64,000 bases of DNA from Arthrobacter ipis. GTDB taxonomy: Bacteria; Actinomycetota; Actinomycetes; Actinomycetales; Micrococcaceae. The position numbers and the translations under genes are program-made. A model generated the notes under the pieces. It was not told the origin of the DNA, did not search any database, and saw only the letters and a program-made list of their open reading frames with translations. Each line of letters starts with the position of its first letter. The stretch's first letter is position 1. The stretch covers positions 279,857 through 343,856 of the forward strand of contig NZ_JAAOXD010000007.1 in the NCBI RefSeq assembly GCF_014694315.1, given 5' to 3'. This document shows positions 48,522-58,644 of this stretch, piece by piece.

Positions 48522-48659
48522 TCTCCCAATGCCTGCGAGGTGAGCTGTCGGATTCGGATGGGAGTGCACCCGGCCGCTCGGCTTCCTGGGAAGCTTTGCG
48601 ACTTAACCCCAAGGCCTTCTTGCGAAGACCAAAATTGGTTCCCCCGCCCCTGCCAGACG
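48522..48659 (-). ncRNA. c-di-AMP riboswitch (ydaO-yuaA type) before NlpC/P60 gene
   Basis: On the minus strand the leader reads GGCAGGGGCGGGGGAACC, then GGGGTTAAGTC, GGCCGGGTGCACTCCC, and finally CCGAATCCGACAGCTCACCT with CGCAGGC. These conserved blocks in this order match the ydaO/yuaA (cyclic di-AMP) class, known upstream of actinobacterial cell-wall hydrolases. In that class the ligand usually turns expression off. Confidence 0.88.
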
Positions 48660-48712
48660 ATGTCATGCGAACGGACCTTGAGCGGTGGCAGAGCTAGGCA
48701 ATCCACTCAAGA

Positions 48713-48737
48713 GCGTCAACTTCGGAAAAGTTGACGC
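48713..48737 (-). terminator. Hairpin downstream of the M23 peptidase gene
   Basis: GCGTCAACTT (48713-48722) and its exact complement (48728-48737) with a 5-base loop lie about 85 bases beyond the M23 stop and before the next riboswitch. It is a probable terminator, without a T-run. Confidence 0.5.
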
Positions 48738-48822
48738 GGTTTAGACGGTACAGCAGTTCGGAGCGAATGTCACATTCAGGTCACGGCATGTCACAGGAAT
48801 GAGAGTGCTCACTCGGCTTGGC

Positions 48823-49647
48823 TCAGAGCCAGCCGGTGGGATCAACGACTTCCCCGTTGACCATCACCTCGAAGTGGAGGTGGCAGCCGGTGGAGGCGCC
48901 TGTGGTCCCGCTCAGGGCGATCGCTTCACCGCGGGTGACCTTTTGGCCAACCTCCACACTGGAGGACGACAGGTGGTTGTACGTGGTCTCCAAGCCGTTG
49001 CCGTGGTCGATGACCACGCGGTTGCCTCCACCGTACGGATGCCACCCCGAGAACGTGACCTTGCCGCTGGCCGCTGCAAGCACTTGCGTGCCGCACTGGG
49101 CGGCGAAGTCCTGGCCGCGGTGGAACTCGCCGGCGCCGCCTGTGATCGGGCTGACACGGTAACCGAACGGCGAGGACTTGACCAGCGTGGTAAGCGGCCC
49201 ACCGAGGGTGCCCACAGAGGCCGCGCGGCTGATACTGCCGGCCGACTGGGCACTCAGGAGCTGCTTGAGCTTTCCGTCCGGGTCACCGGTAGTGGAGACG
49301 GACGTGCGGCTGAAGTCGATCTTTGCTGCCGGTTCCGCCGAGACCTTCGGCTGGGCCGGTGAGGCGGCGGACGCGGACGCCCCTCCCTGCTGCTCGCCGG
49401 CAGCCAGCACGGGGCTGGTGGCGGGGACAGTAACTGTCAGCAGCAGGCCGGTGGCAGCAAGGGCCACTCCGGCCTTTTGTCCAACACCACTGGCCGAGGC
49501 GAAATCCGTAACCTGCCGGAACGGACCCCGACGGCGGCGGCGTGCTTCACGCTGGGCGTCCCGGGGACGGTCCGCGGCAATGGCCTCCGCGAGGCGCGGC
49601 TCAGGAGCGGGACCGGACGCGCGGCGGCGGCCCCGGGCATTCTGCAT
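48823..49647 (-). CDS. Secreted M23 family metallopeptidase
   Basis: A 274-residue exported LytM-type endopeptidase. A very basic N-terminus (ARRRRRG) is followed by a signal segment (GVALAATGLLLTVTVPATSPVLAA, about residues 62-85) and a linker. The C-terminal zinc domain shows FHRGQDFAAQCG (H-x3-D), VVIDHGNGLETTYNHL and GCHLHFEVMVNG (the HxH motif). It cleaves peptide cross-bridges in the cell wall. ATG 49647 is used; TTG 49653, two codons upstream, has better spacing to GAGGAA and is equally possible. A c-di-AMP riboswitch precedes it. Confidence 0.92.
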   Translation of the reverse strand: MQNARGRRRASGPAPEPRLAEAIAADRPRDAQREARRRRRGPFRQVTDFASASGVGQKAGVALAATGLLLTVTVPATSPVLAAGEQQGGASASAASPAQPKVSAEPAAKIDFSRTSVSTTGDPDGKLKQLLSAQSAGSISRAASVGTLGGPLTTLVKSSPFGYRVSPITGGAGEFHRGQDFAAQCGTQVLAAASGKVTFSGWHPYGGGNRVVIDHGNGLETTYNHLSSSSVEVGQKVTRGEAIALSGTTGASTGCHLHFEVMVNGEVVDPTGWL

Positions 49648-49669
49648 GGACAAGTACTGCTTCCTCTCT

Positions 49670-49851
49670 GGATAGCCTGCGAAGTTAGCTGTCGGATTCG
49701 GGTCAGAGAGTTCGGACCCGGCCCGCCATAACAAGCCATTCCGGCGCAGGGGTATCCCGGGAGGATTCCTTCTGCGGAAGAGACTTGCTGCTGCGGACTT
49801 CACCCCAAGGCTGTAGAAACAGCCGGTTGTGGTTCCCCCGCCCCTGCCAGT
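49670..49851 (-). ncRNA. c-di-AMP riboswitch (ydaO-yuaA type) before M23 peptidase gene
   Basis: The minus-strand leader carries the same blocks as at 48522-48659: GGCAGGGGCGGGGGAACC, TTGGGGTGAAGTCC, GGGCCGGGTCC, CCCGAATCCGACAGCTAAC and CGCAGGC. The middle helix is longer here. A TATAGT hexamer at 49935-49930 is a candidate -10 for this transcript. Confidence 0.88.
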
Positions 49852-50050
49852 GGGTGACTCGTGCTACTGATCTGGTGGCAGGGTTCGGCTCCAGATCAGG
49901 TAACGCTTTTGCATCGGCGTTGCCGTTTAACTATAGGTGATTAAGATGCGCGGTAATAATTCCGTTATATTCACTGTGCAAAAGTGGTAGGTCATCCTGC
50001 CTGCAGATGTCAGACAGGAGGCCGCTCCGGCCGACTGGCGCTTTTCGGAG

Positions 50051-50746
50051 CTAGTCCACGCGCACGAACACGTGCGCAGCGACTTCCGGCGGCAGCTCAA
50101 GGGCGCCCTCGAACCCGGGCACGCGGACAGAAATGTACTCCCCCACACGTTCGAGCGAGACGGCGGCGCCCGGGCGGATCCCGCCTTCATCCAACTGGAC
50201 CAGCAACTCCGGCTCCACCTGGATGGGCTCTGCCAGGCGACTGACGGTGACCTTGGACTCCTGACCGTAGCCGGTCATGGCATCGAGGAGATTCACCACG
50301 CCGTCCGAGAACGGGCGGGCGGGCTCGCCGCCGAGCGCGGCCAGGCCGGGGATGGGGTTGCCGTACGGCGACTCGGTGGGGTGGTCGAGCATTTCGTAAA
50401 TCCTGCGCTCCACCCGTTCGCTCATCACGTGCTCCCACCGGCAGGCCTCGTCATGTACGTAGGCCCAGTCGAGGCCGATGACGTCGGCGAGGAGGCGCTC
50501 GGCGAGCCGGTGCTTGCGCATCACCTCGGTGGCGCGCTTCCGGCCCACTTCAGTGAGTTCAAGGTGGCGGTCACCGGAGACGACGACGAGGCCGTCACGC
50601 TCCATCCTGCCGATGGTCTGCGAAACGGTGGGCCCTGAGTGGCGGAGGCGTTCGGCGATGCGTGCCCGAAGCGCCACGATGTTCTCTTCCTCCAGCTCCA
50701 GAATGGTGCGAAGGTACATCTCCGTGGTGTCGATCAGATCCGTCAT
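50051..50746 (-). CDS. DtxR/IdeR family metal-dependent transcriptional regulator
   Basis: A 231-residue repressor. The winged HTH (about 5-65) contains MYLRTILELEEENIVALRARIAERL and SGPTVSQTIGRMERDGLV. The metal-binding/dimerisation domain (about 66-140) includes HRLAERLLADVIGLDW and HDEACRWEHVMSERVERRI, with ligand-type His, Glu and Cys residues. A C-terminal SH3-like FeoA domain follows. Cys and His placement (DEACRWEH) resembles the iron-responding IdeR/DtxR subgroup. It probably controls iron uptake and storage genes elsewhere. Confidence 0.9.
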   Translation of the reverse strand: MTDLIDTTEMYLRTILELEEENIVALRARIAERLRHSGPTVSQTIGRMERDGLVVVSGDRHLELTEVGRKRATEVMRKHRLAERLLADVIGLDWAYVHDEACRWEHVMSERVERRIYEMLDHPTESPYGNPIPGLAALGGEPARPFSDGVVNLLDAMTGYGQESKVTVSRLAEPIQVEPELLVQLDEGGIRPGAAVSLERVGEYISVRVPGFEGALELPPEVAAHVFVRVD

Positions 50747-52223
<1,477 letters not shown>

Positions 52224-52235
52224 CCGGCCGGATCG

Positions 52236-52298
52236 GAGTTTTTGTCCAGATAATCGGGTTTCGAGGGCCTTTTAGCCCCATTATCTGGACAAAAACTC
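52236..52298. repeat. Dispersed palindromic repeat, family 1, copy C
   Basis: GAGTTTTTGTCCAGATAAT (52236-52254) and its exact complement (52280-52298) make 19-base perfect arms, with TCGAGGGCCT in the loop. It starts 13 bases after the serC stop. Arm and loop sequences match copies at 8988 and 11444. Confidence 0.88.
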
Positions 52299-52312
52299 TT
52301 CACTTAAAGTTC

Positions 52313-52350
52313 GACGGCGCCGTCCGGGCTTGCGTCCGGACGGCGCCGTC
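52313..52350. terminator. Bidirectional terminator between serC and the DUF3027 gene
   Basis: GACGGCGCCGTCCGG (52313-52327) and its exact complement (52336-52350) enclose an 8-base loop between two convergent genes. Confidence 0.85.
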
Positions 52351-52377
52351 AGTGTTGTGAACCATTAATCGTTGTGA

Positions 52378-52899
52378 TTAGTCGCGTTCGTCGACGTCGG
52401 ACTCTGCTACAGCGTCAGGCCCTGCTTCAGCGTCAGCCGCTGTTTCGGCGTCGGGCTCCGTTTCAGAACCAGTGGGGGCCTCGCCCGGCGCTTCCTGCTC
52501 GTCCTGCTCCTGTGCGTCCTCAGGGCGTACGCGCTCGGCCCACGGCACCCACTCCGGGGCGAGGATCGAGTCTTCGGACGGGAGCAGGCCAAGCTCGTTG
52601 ACGGTGATCACCTTGGAGCGGGAGTTGCGGGTCAGGACGGCATACCACTGCCAGCCGAGGTACCCCGGCAGCCGTGATTCGAAAAGGTGCGTCACCACGC
52701 GGTCGCCCTCGGTCCGGGCGGCCAGGTGGTCCCCGATTTCGGATGCCTTCGCGATGCCTTCGATGGCCGTCCGGGCCGCGTCCACGGCAGCGGCCAGCAC
52801 GGCGTCAGGCTTCCCCGTCCGCCACACCGGGACACCGGTGCGGCGCCGGGGTGCTTTGGGTTCCACCTTGGATTCGGCCTGTTCAGGTTCCGGGTTCAT
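52378..52899 (-). CDS. DUF3027 domain protein
   Basis: A 173-residue protein. The DUF3027 core spans about residues 25-130: GDHLAARTEGDRVVTHLFESRLPGYLGWQWYAVL, then VITVNELGLLPSEDSILAPEWVPWAERVRPED. The C-terminal 45 residues are an acidic Ala/Glu/Asp tail with repeated AD/AE pairs, ending DERD. The family is actinobacterial and of unknown function. It lies 8 bases after the cold-shock-domain gene, so the two are co-transcribed. Confidence 0.88.
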   Translation of the reverse strand: MNPEPEQAESKVEPKAPRRRTGVPVWRTGKPDAVLAAAVDAARTAIEGIAKASEIGDHLAARTEGDRVVTHLFESRLPGYLGWQWYAVLTRNSRSKVITVNELGLLPSEDSILAPEWVPWAERVRPEDAQEQDEQEAPGEAPTGSETEPDAETAADAEAGPDAVAESDVDERD

Positions 52900-52907
52900 C
52901 GCGAGGC

Positions 52908-53291
52908 CTAGGCGTCCAGCTCGTCGGCAACCTTACGCAGGGCAGCGGCAATGGCCTTGCCCTTGTTGCCGTCCGGGTACTTGCCGGACGACAGCGTGCC
53001 GGACAGGTTGTCCAGGACTGTCACCAGGTCCTGCACCAGCGGGGCAAGATCCCTCGCGTTGGGACGCTTGGCCTTTGCGATGGACGGTGTCTTGTCGAGG
53101 ACGCGCAGGCCGAGGGCCTGGGCGCCCTTGCGTCCGTCTGCAACGCCGAACTCAACCCGGGTGCCGGCCTTCAGTTCCGTAACTCCGGCGGGCAGCGCCG
53201 ACTTGGGAAGGAACACTTCCTGTCCGTCCTCGCCCGCGAGGAATCCGAAACCTTTATCCTTGTCGTACCACTTGACCTTGCCGGTAGGCAC
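52908..53291 (-). CDS. Cold-shock domain protein with C-terminal extension
   Basis: A 127-residue protein. Residues 1-65 are a cold-shock nucleic-acid-binding domain with RNP motifs KWYDKDKGFGFLAG and EVFLPKSAL. The remaining ~60 residues form a basic linker (IAKAKRPNARDL) and a helical part (LAPLVQDLVTVLDNLSGTLSSGKYPDGNKGKAIAAAL), which ordinary CspA lacks. The start is GTG 53291 with GAAGG upstream. This longer form typically precedes DUF3027 in actinobacteria. Confidence 0.92.
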   Translation of the reverse strand: MPTGKVKWYDKDKGFGFLAGEDGQEVFLPKSALPAGVTELKAGTRVEFGVADGRKGAQALGLRVLDKTPSIAKAKRPNARDLAPLVQDLVTVLDNLSGTLSSGKYPDGNKGKAIAAALRKVADELDA

Positions 53292-53474
53292 CTAATCAAC
53301 CTTCTTCGTTCTGACGTTCTGGGACATGGCCGGCCGTCACCGCATCCGCACTGATGTGCGGGTTCAGGGTATGACTGCCTGGTCCATGTTGGTCTGTTCC
53401 TTCAAGGTTATCCTGACTGGCAGGCTATTCCCGCTTTGAGGCGCGGCAGCGGCACTGCTGTTAGCGTTACGTCC

Positions 53475-53708
53475 ATGACATCCGCGCGTATCCGGCGGCC
53501 ACTGATGGCCGCCGCAGTGCTCCTTGCAGTTTTGTCCCTCGCAGCGGTCGGGGCGGTCATGGCCCTGGCCGCTGCGGGTCAGGCGGCGCCGCAGTGGATC
53601 ACGTCAACGGCACTCTATGGCCTTCCCGCGGCCTTCCTGCTGATGCTCGTGCTGGTGGCAGACGGCGTTGCCGCCCGCCGCCGGGCAGGAAGCCCCGCCG
53701 GGCGGTAA
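53475..53708 (+). CDS. Small two-helix membrane protein
   Basis: A 77-residue protein with two hydrophobic stretches (about residues 10-32 and 43-62) and a basic C-terminus (GVAARRRAGSPAGR). ATG 53475 is the likely start. The stop lies 10 bases before the start of the helicase-associated gene, so it is probably co-transcribed. No family is recognised. It is divergent from the cold-shock gene across 183 bases. Confidence 0.65.
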   Translation: MTSARIRRPLMAAAVLLAVLSLAAVGAVMALAAAGQAAPQWITSTALYGLPAAFLLMLVLVADGVAARRRAGSPAGR

Positions 53709-53718
53709 CGTTGGACTG

Positions 53719-56211
53719 ATGTCCCTCATTCGAGCGCTCAGCAAGGAACTGGAGGCACGCAGCGATGAGTCGCTGCGGGCTTTGTTCGCTGCGCGGCCGG
53801 ACCTGATCTCCCCCGGCGTTCCCGACTTCCCCGCCCTGGCCGCCCGCGCCAGCGCGCGGGTGAGCGTGCAGCGGGCCCTGGAGCGCCTGAACCGTCCGCA
53901 AATGCAGGTGCTGGAGACCCTGCACCTGTGCACCAACACGGACACCGGGCACAGCGCATCGGCCGCCGTGCTGAAGAAGGCCATCGCAGGCTCAACTGTG
54001 GCGGCCATCGAGCAGCTCCTGCAGTCGCTGCATGATCTCGCCCTGGTGCAGCGGGCGGAGCCGCCGCACGGGGCGGGCCCCGGCGCCCAGAGGCAGCGCT
54101 TCTATCTTCCGGTGAGCAGCCTGAAGGACGTCGTCGGGATCTACCCGGCAGGGCTGGGGCGCAGCTACACCGAACTGGTCAGGCTGCAGCCGGCCTTCGC
54201 CCAGCGCGTGGTCCAGCTTGTGGCGGAGCTGCACCGCAGCGGCGCCGCCGTGCAGGCGGCCACCACGCCGATGGACGCAGCGCTGGCGCTGCAGCACTGG
54301 ACATCTTCCCCCGAGGGACTGCAGGCGCTCCTCGCCGGTGCCCCTGAGAGGACCACGGCGCTGCTGGCCCGGTTCAGCAACTGGGCGATGGGTGCCGTAC
54401 CCCAGGCCCAGCGGAAGGCTTCCGTCAGCACTGAAGGTCACGACGTCGGGCCCGTCGACTGGCTGCTGGCCCGGGGCCTGCTGGTGCCGCTGGACGCCGC
54501 ACATGTGGAGCTGCCGCACAGCGTGGGCATTTCCCTGCGCGGCGGCGCCATCATCAACAACTTCTCCCTGACTCCGCCTGCCCCGATGCTCGGCGTCACC
54601 ACCGCCGCACTCCGCCGCAACGCCGCGCTCGGGGCCATCGCCGAGACCCTGCGCCTCACCGGCGAACTGCTGCACGCGGTCAGGGACCAGCCCCTGGCCA
54701 CCCTGCGGAGCGGCGGCGTGGGCATCCGCGAGATGCGCAGATTGGCCGAGACGCTCCGCGTGGACCACCACACCACCGCGGTACTGCTGGAGCTTTGCGC
54801 CCTGGCGGGCCTGATCCGGCTGGACGTGGACAGCTCGTGCTGGGTGCAGCCGCCCCAGCTGGAATGGCTCGGGCTGCCGCGGCAGGAACAGTGGCTGTGG
54901 CTCGTCAACGCCTGGCTGGCCAGCGAGCGCGCCCCGTCACTCGTGGGGCAGCCCATGAATGGCCAGCCCGCCGGGCCCCCCAACCACCGGCCCGCCCCCG
55001 CGGCCACCGTCAACGCCCTCTCCGCGGAGGCGCAGCGGTCCGACGCGCCTGTCATCCGCAAGAGGATCCTGGAGATACTGCGGGAGCTGACCCTCGAGGC
55101 GGAGGTGCCGGACGGGGCGGCGCCGGTGCTCAATGCGGAGGCCGTGCTGCTGCGCGCCGAGTGGTCGCAGCCCCGCATGGCGCGGCGGTTCAGTTCCTTG
55201 ATCAGCGGCGTGCTCGCCGAGGCGGAGCTGCTGGGGCTCATCGGGTCCGGCGCGCTCAGCCAGCTGGGTGCCGCCATCGCCGCCGACGCGCCTGACGAGG
55301 CCATGGACCTCCTCGGCGAACACCTCCCTGCGGCCCTCAACCATGTGCTCCTGCAGGCCGACCTGACCGCGGTGGCGCCCGGCTACCTCGCCCCCGACCT
55401 GGCCGAGCAGCTCCAGCGGATGGCCGACGCCGAAGGGCAGGGCCCGGCCACGACGTACCGGTTCTCCGCGGAGTCCATCCGGCGCGCCCTGGACTCGGGC
55501 CAGGACGCTGCCGCCATCCTCGATTTCCTCCGCCGGTACTCCGCCACCGCCGTGCCGCAGCCGCTGCAGTACCTGGTGGAGGACACAGCCGCCAGGCACG
55601 GCAAGCTGCGGGTCGGAGCGGCCGCGAGCTTCATCCAGAGCGATGACGAAGCCGCGCTCACTGAGCTCTGCCGGGAGGCTGCCGCCTCGTCCCTGGGCCT
55701 GGTCCGGATCGCCCCCACCGTCCTGGTCTCCATGGCCTCACCCCGCCAGACGGCCCTCGTGCTGCGCGGGCTGGGACTGTCACCTGCCGTCGAAGAGGCC
55801 GGATCCGCCGTCGTCCGCCTCAACCGGACCGCCCCTCTTCCTGGCACCGGGCGCCCCGTCTACAGCGCGCCGCGCACCGCCCTTCCCGACGCCGACGTCA
55901 CCGCCCAGCTCGCCATTCTCCGCAGCCGTGCGGAGCACGGAGCCAGCCCCAACGGCTCCCGTCCGGCTGCCGCGGGCGCCGAGGAGGCGACCCAGCTGGG
56001 TCTGGAGACCCTGCACAAGGCCATCCGGCTCAGGCAAAAAGTGGTGATGAACGTCGTCGACAGCCTGGGGAATGCGAAACTGGAAACGGTTGTTCCGGTC
56101 TCCGTGGCAGGCGGACGCGTCCGCGTCTTCGACCCCGCCAAGGACACGGAGCGGGTGCTCTCCATCCACCGGATCATCGATATCGAGGCAGCAGAGGAAA
56201 TGCAGCAGTGA
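53719..56211 (+). CDS. Helicase-associated domain protein (Helicase_C_3 type), partner of XPB
   Basis: An 830-residue protein without Walker motifs. The N-terminal region is helical and begins LIRALSKELEARSDESLRALFAARPDL. A central segment rich in Pro/Ala (about 415-445) separates it from the C-terminal Helicase_C_3-like part, with HVLLQADLTAVAPGYLAPDLAEQL, LVEDTAARHGKLRVGAAASFI and a final beta-rich WYL-like section ending IHRIIDIEAAEEMQQ. In actinobacteria it is encoded directly before an XPB-like helicase, here 13 bases upstream. A role as a regulatory or DNA-loading partner is inferred from this linkage. Confidence 0.85.
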   Translation: MSLIRALSKELEARSDESLRALFAARPDLISPGVPDFPALAARASARVSVQRALERLNRPQMQVLETLHLCTNTDTGHSASAAVLKKAIAGSTVAAIEQLLQSLHDLALVQRAEPPHGAGPGAQRQRFYLPVSSLKDVVGIYPAGLGRSYTELVRLQPAFAQRVVQLVAELHRSGAAVQAATTPMDAALALQHWTSSPEGLQALLAGAPERTTALLARFSNWAMGAVPQAQRKASVSTEGHDVGPVDWLLARGLLVPLDAAHVELPHSVGISLRGGAIINNFSLTPPAPMLGVTTAALRRNAALGAIAETLRLTGELLHAVRDQPLATLRSGGVGIREMRRLAETLRVDHHTTAVLLELCALAGLIRLDVDSSCWVQPPQLEWLGLPRQEQWLWLVNAWLASERAPSLVGQPMNGQPAGPPNHRPAPAATVNALSAEAQRSDAPVIRKRILEILRELTLEAEVPDGAAPVLNAEAVLLRAEWSQPRMARRFSSLISGVLAEAELLGLIGSGALSQLGAAIAADAPDEAMDLLGEHLPAALNHVLLQADLTAVAPGYLAPDLAEQLQRMADAEGQGPATTYRFSAESIRRALDSGQDAAAILDFLRRYSATAVPQPLQYLVEDTAARHGKLRVGAAASFIQSDDEAALTELCREAAASSLGLVRIAPTVLVSMASPRQTALVLRGLGLSPAVEEAGSAVVRLNRTAPLPGTGRPVYSAPRTALPDADVTAQLAILRSRAEHGASPNGSRPAAAGAEEATQLGLETLHKAIRLRQKVVMNVVDSLGNAKLETVVPVSVAGGRVRVFDPAKDTERVLSIHRIIDIEAAEEMQQ

Positions 56212-56224
56212 AGGTTCTACCTGC

Positions 56225-57868
56225 GTGAATGACGGCCCCCTGATTGTCCAGAGCGACAAAACCATCCTCCTCGAAGTGGACCATGAACAGGCGACGGAGG
56301 CCCGGCACGCCATCGCGGCCTTCGCTGAACTGGAGCGCGCCCCCGAGCACATGCACAGCTACCGGCTCACGCCGCTGGGGCTCTGGAACGCCCGGGCCGC
56401 AGGGCTCGACGCCGAAAAGGTGCTGGATACGCTGCTCACCTATTCCCGGTTCCCCGTGCCGCACTCGCTGCTGATCGACATCGAAGAAACCATGTCCCGG
56501 TACGGCCGGTTGCGGCTGGAGAAGGACCCCCAGCACGGGCTGGTCATGCGCACCAGCGACTACCCCGTCCTGGAGGAGGTCAGCAGGGCCAAGAAGATCC
56601 AGCCGCTGCTGGGCCCGCGCATCGACGCCGAGACAGTGGTGGTCCACTCCTCCCAGCGCGGCCAGCTGAAGCAGCTGCTGCTGAAGATCGGCTGGCCCGC
56701 GGAGGACCTGGCGGGCTACGTCGACGGGACGCCGCACCCCATCATGCTCGACGAGTCGGACTGGAAACTGCGACCGTACCAGCGGCTGGCCACGGAGAAC
56801 TTCTGGGCCGGCGGCAGCGGCGTCGTCGTGCTTCCCTGCGGTGCGGGCAAGACCCTTGTGGGTGCCGCGGCGATGGCCACGAGCTCCACCACCACGCTGA
56901 TCCTCGTCACCAACACCGTGTCGGCACGGCAGTGGAAGGACGAACTGCTCAGGCGGACCTCGCTGACGGAGGATGAGATCGGCGAGTATTCGGGCGCCGT
57001 CAAGGAAGTCCGCCCGGTGACCATCGCGACGTACCAAGTCCTGACCACCAAGCGCGGCGGCCTGTACCCGCACCTTGAGCTCGTCGACGGCCACGACTGG
57101 GGCCTGATCATCTATGACGAGGTCCACCTGCTGCCGGCCCCGATCTTCCGGATGACGGCGGACCTGCAGGCCCGGCGGCGGCTCGGCCTGACGGCGACGC
57201 TGGTGCGTGAAGACGGCCGGGAGGGGGAGGTTTTCAGCCTCATCGGCCCCAAGCGCTACGACGCGCCATGGAAGGACATCGAGGCCCAGGGCTACATCGC
57301 CCCCGCGGACTGCGTGGAGGTCCGCGTGGATCTTCCCAAGGACGAGCGCGTGGCGTATGCCATGGCCGAGGATGCGGACAAGTACCGGCTGTGCGCCACG
57401 TCCGAGACGAAGACCCTCGTGGCCGAGCAGCTGGTGGCGCACCACCGCGGCGAGCAGGTCCTGGTGATCGGGCAGTACATCGACCAGCTCGACGAGCTCG
57501 GCGAGCGGCTGGATGCCCCGGTCATCAAGGGCGAAACCTCGGTCAAGGCCCGCCAGAAGCTCTTTGACGCCTTCCGCGCCGGGGAAGTCCAGACTCTTGT
57601 GGTGTCCAAGGTGGCCAACTTTTCCATCGACCTGCCCGAGGCCTCGGTGGCCATCCAGGTCTCCGGCTCCTTCGGTTCGCGCCAGGAGGAGGCCCAGCGG
57701 CTCGGGCGGCTGCTGCGGCCCAAGCAGGACGGGCGCGCGGCACGGTTCTACTCCCTCGTTGCCCGCGACACCCTGGACCAGGATTTCGCGGCCAAGCGCC
57801 AGCGTTTCCTGGCCGAGCAGGGCTACGCCTACCGCATCATGGACGCCAAGGACGTCGAATCCTGCTAA
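56225..57868 (+). CDS. XPB-like DNA repair helicase (Ercc3 family)
   Basis: A 547-residue superfamily 2 helicase. An N-terminal damage-recognition-like domain (about 1-180) includes LIVQSDKTILLEVDHEQA. The helicase core has Q-region LRPYQRLATENF, Walker A LPCGAGKTLVGA, the DEVH box in LIIYDEVHLLPAP, LTATLVREDGREGE, and motif VI in SGSFGSRQEEAQRLGRLLRPK. This is the archaeal/actinobacterial XPB type, which unwinds DNA 3'-5' in repair. GTG 56225 is chosen; reading further upstream overlaps the preceding gene. Confidence 0.93.
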   Translation: MNDGPLIVQSDKTILLEVDHEQATEARHAIAAFAELERAPEHMHSYRLTPLGLWNARAAGLDAEKVLDTLLTYSRFPVPHSLLIDIEETMSRYGRLRLEKDPQHGLVMRTSDYPVLEEVSRAKKIQPLLGPRIDAETVVVHSSQRGQLKQLLLKIGWPAEDLAGYVDGTPHPIMLDESDWKLRPYQRLATENFWAGGSGVVVLPCGAGKTLVGAAAMATSSTTTLILVTNTVSARQWKDELLRRTSLTEDEIGEYSGAVKEVRPVTIATYQVLTTKRGGLYPHLELVDGHDWGLIIYDEVHLLPAPIFRMTADLQARRRLGLTATLVREDGREGEVFSLIGPKRYDAPWKDIEAQGYIAPADCVEVRVDLPKDERVAYAMAEDADKYRLCATSETKTLVAEQLVAHHRGEQVLVIGQYIDQLDELGERLDAPVIKGETSVKARQKLFDAFRAGEVQTLVVSKVANFSIDLPEASVAIQVSGSFGSRQEEAQRLGRLLRPKQDGRAARFYSLVARDTLDQDFAAKRQRFLAEQGYAYRIMDAKDVESC

Positions 57869-57899
57869 CCCAACCAACACACAACATTCATCCAGAAAA

Positions 57900-57916
57900 C
57901 TCCCAGATTCTGGGAG
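57900..57916. promoter_or_regulatory. Palindrome upstream of the response regulator gene
   Basis: CTCCCAGA-T-TCTGGGAG is a perfect 17-base palindrome 12 bases before the response-regulator ATG, in a 60-base gap after the XPB stop. It could be an operator or a short terminator for the helicase genes. Confidence 0.45.
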
Positions 57917-57928
57917 CATCATGGGAAT

Positions 57929-58642
57929 ATGAAAAAGAACAGCGCCGAAGCGAAGCTCCTCGTGGTTGATGACGAACCGAACATCCGCGAGCTGCTCTCC
58001 ACGTCATTGCGCTTCGCCGGCTTTGAAGTGGTGTCTGCGGGGAACGGGCGGGAAGCGCTGGCTGCCGTTGAGGCGCACGCCCCCGACCTCGCGGTGCTGG
58101 ACGTCATGCTTCCGGACATGGACGGCTTCACCGTCACCCGCCGGCTGCGTGCGGCAGGCAAGCATTTCCCTGTCCTCTTCCTGACCGCCAAGGACGACAC
58201 CGAGGACAAGGTCACCGGGCTGACGGTGGGCGGGGACGACTACGTCACCAAACCCTTCAGCCTTGATGAGGTGGTGGCCCGCATCCGCGCCGTGCTCCGC
58301 CGGACGCAGCCGATGCTGGAAGATGACGAGGCCGTCATCCGGGTCGATGACCTGGAGCTCGACGACGACGCCCACGAAGTGCGCCGCGGCGGCAAGGTGA
58401 TCGAGCTGTCCCCCACCGAATTCAAGCTGCTCCGGTACCTGATGCTCAACCCGAACCGCGTCCTGTCCAAGGCGCAGATCCTGGACCACGTCTGGGAATA
58501 CGACTTCAACGGCGACGCCTCCATCGTCGAGTCCTACATTTCCTACCTGCGGCGCAAGGTGGACATCGATCCGGACGCCCCGGCCCTCATCCAGACCAAG
58601 CGCGGTGTCGGCTACGTGCTGCGGACAGCAGAAAAGCGCTGA
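57929..58642 (+). CDS. OmpR-family two-component response regulator
   Basis: A 237-residue regulator. The receiver domain (about 8-122) has acidic pair DDEPN, phosphoacceptor Asp in VLDVMLPDMDGF and Lys in FLTAKDDTEDK. The C-terminal winged HTH (about 140-235) has the OmpR signature ELSPTEFKLLRYLMLNPNRVLSKAQIL and ends GVGYVLRTAEK. It resembles TcrA/MprA-type regulators. The histidine kinase gene starts 2 bases after its stop. The stimulus is unknown. Confidence 0.95.
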   Translation: MKKNSAEAKLLVVDDEPNIRELLSTSLRFAGFEVVSAGNGREALAAVEAHAPDLAVLDVMLPDMDGFTVTRRLRAAGKHFPVLFLTAKDDTEDKVTGLTVGGDDYVTKPFSLDEVVARIRAVLRRTQPMLEDDEAVIRVDDLELDDDAHEVRRGGKVIELSPTEFKLLRYLMLNPNRVLSKAQILDHVWEYDFNGDASIVESYISYLRRKVDIDPDAPALIQTKRGVGYVLRTAEKR

Positions 58643-58644
58643 CC

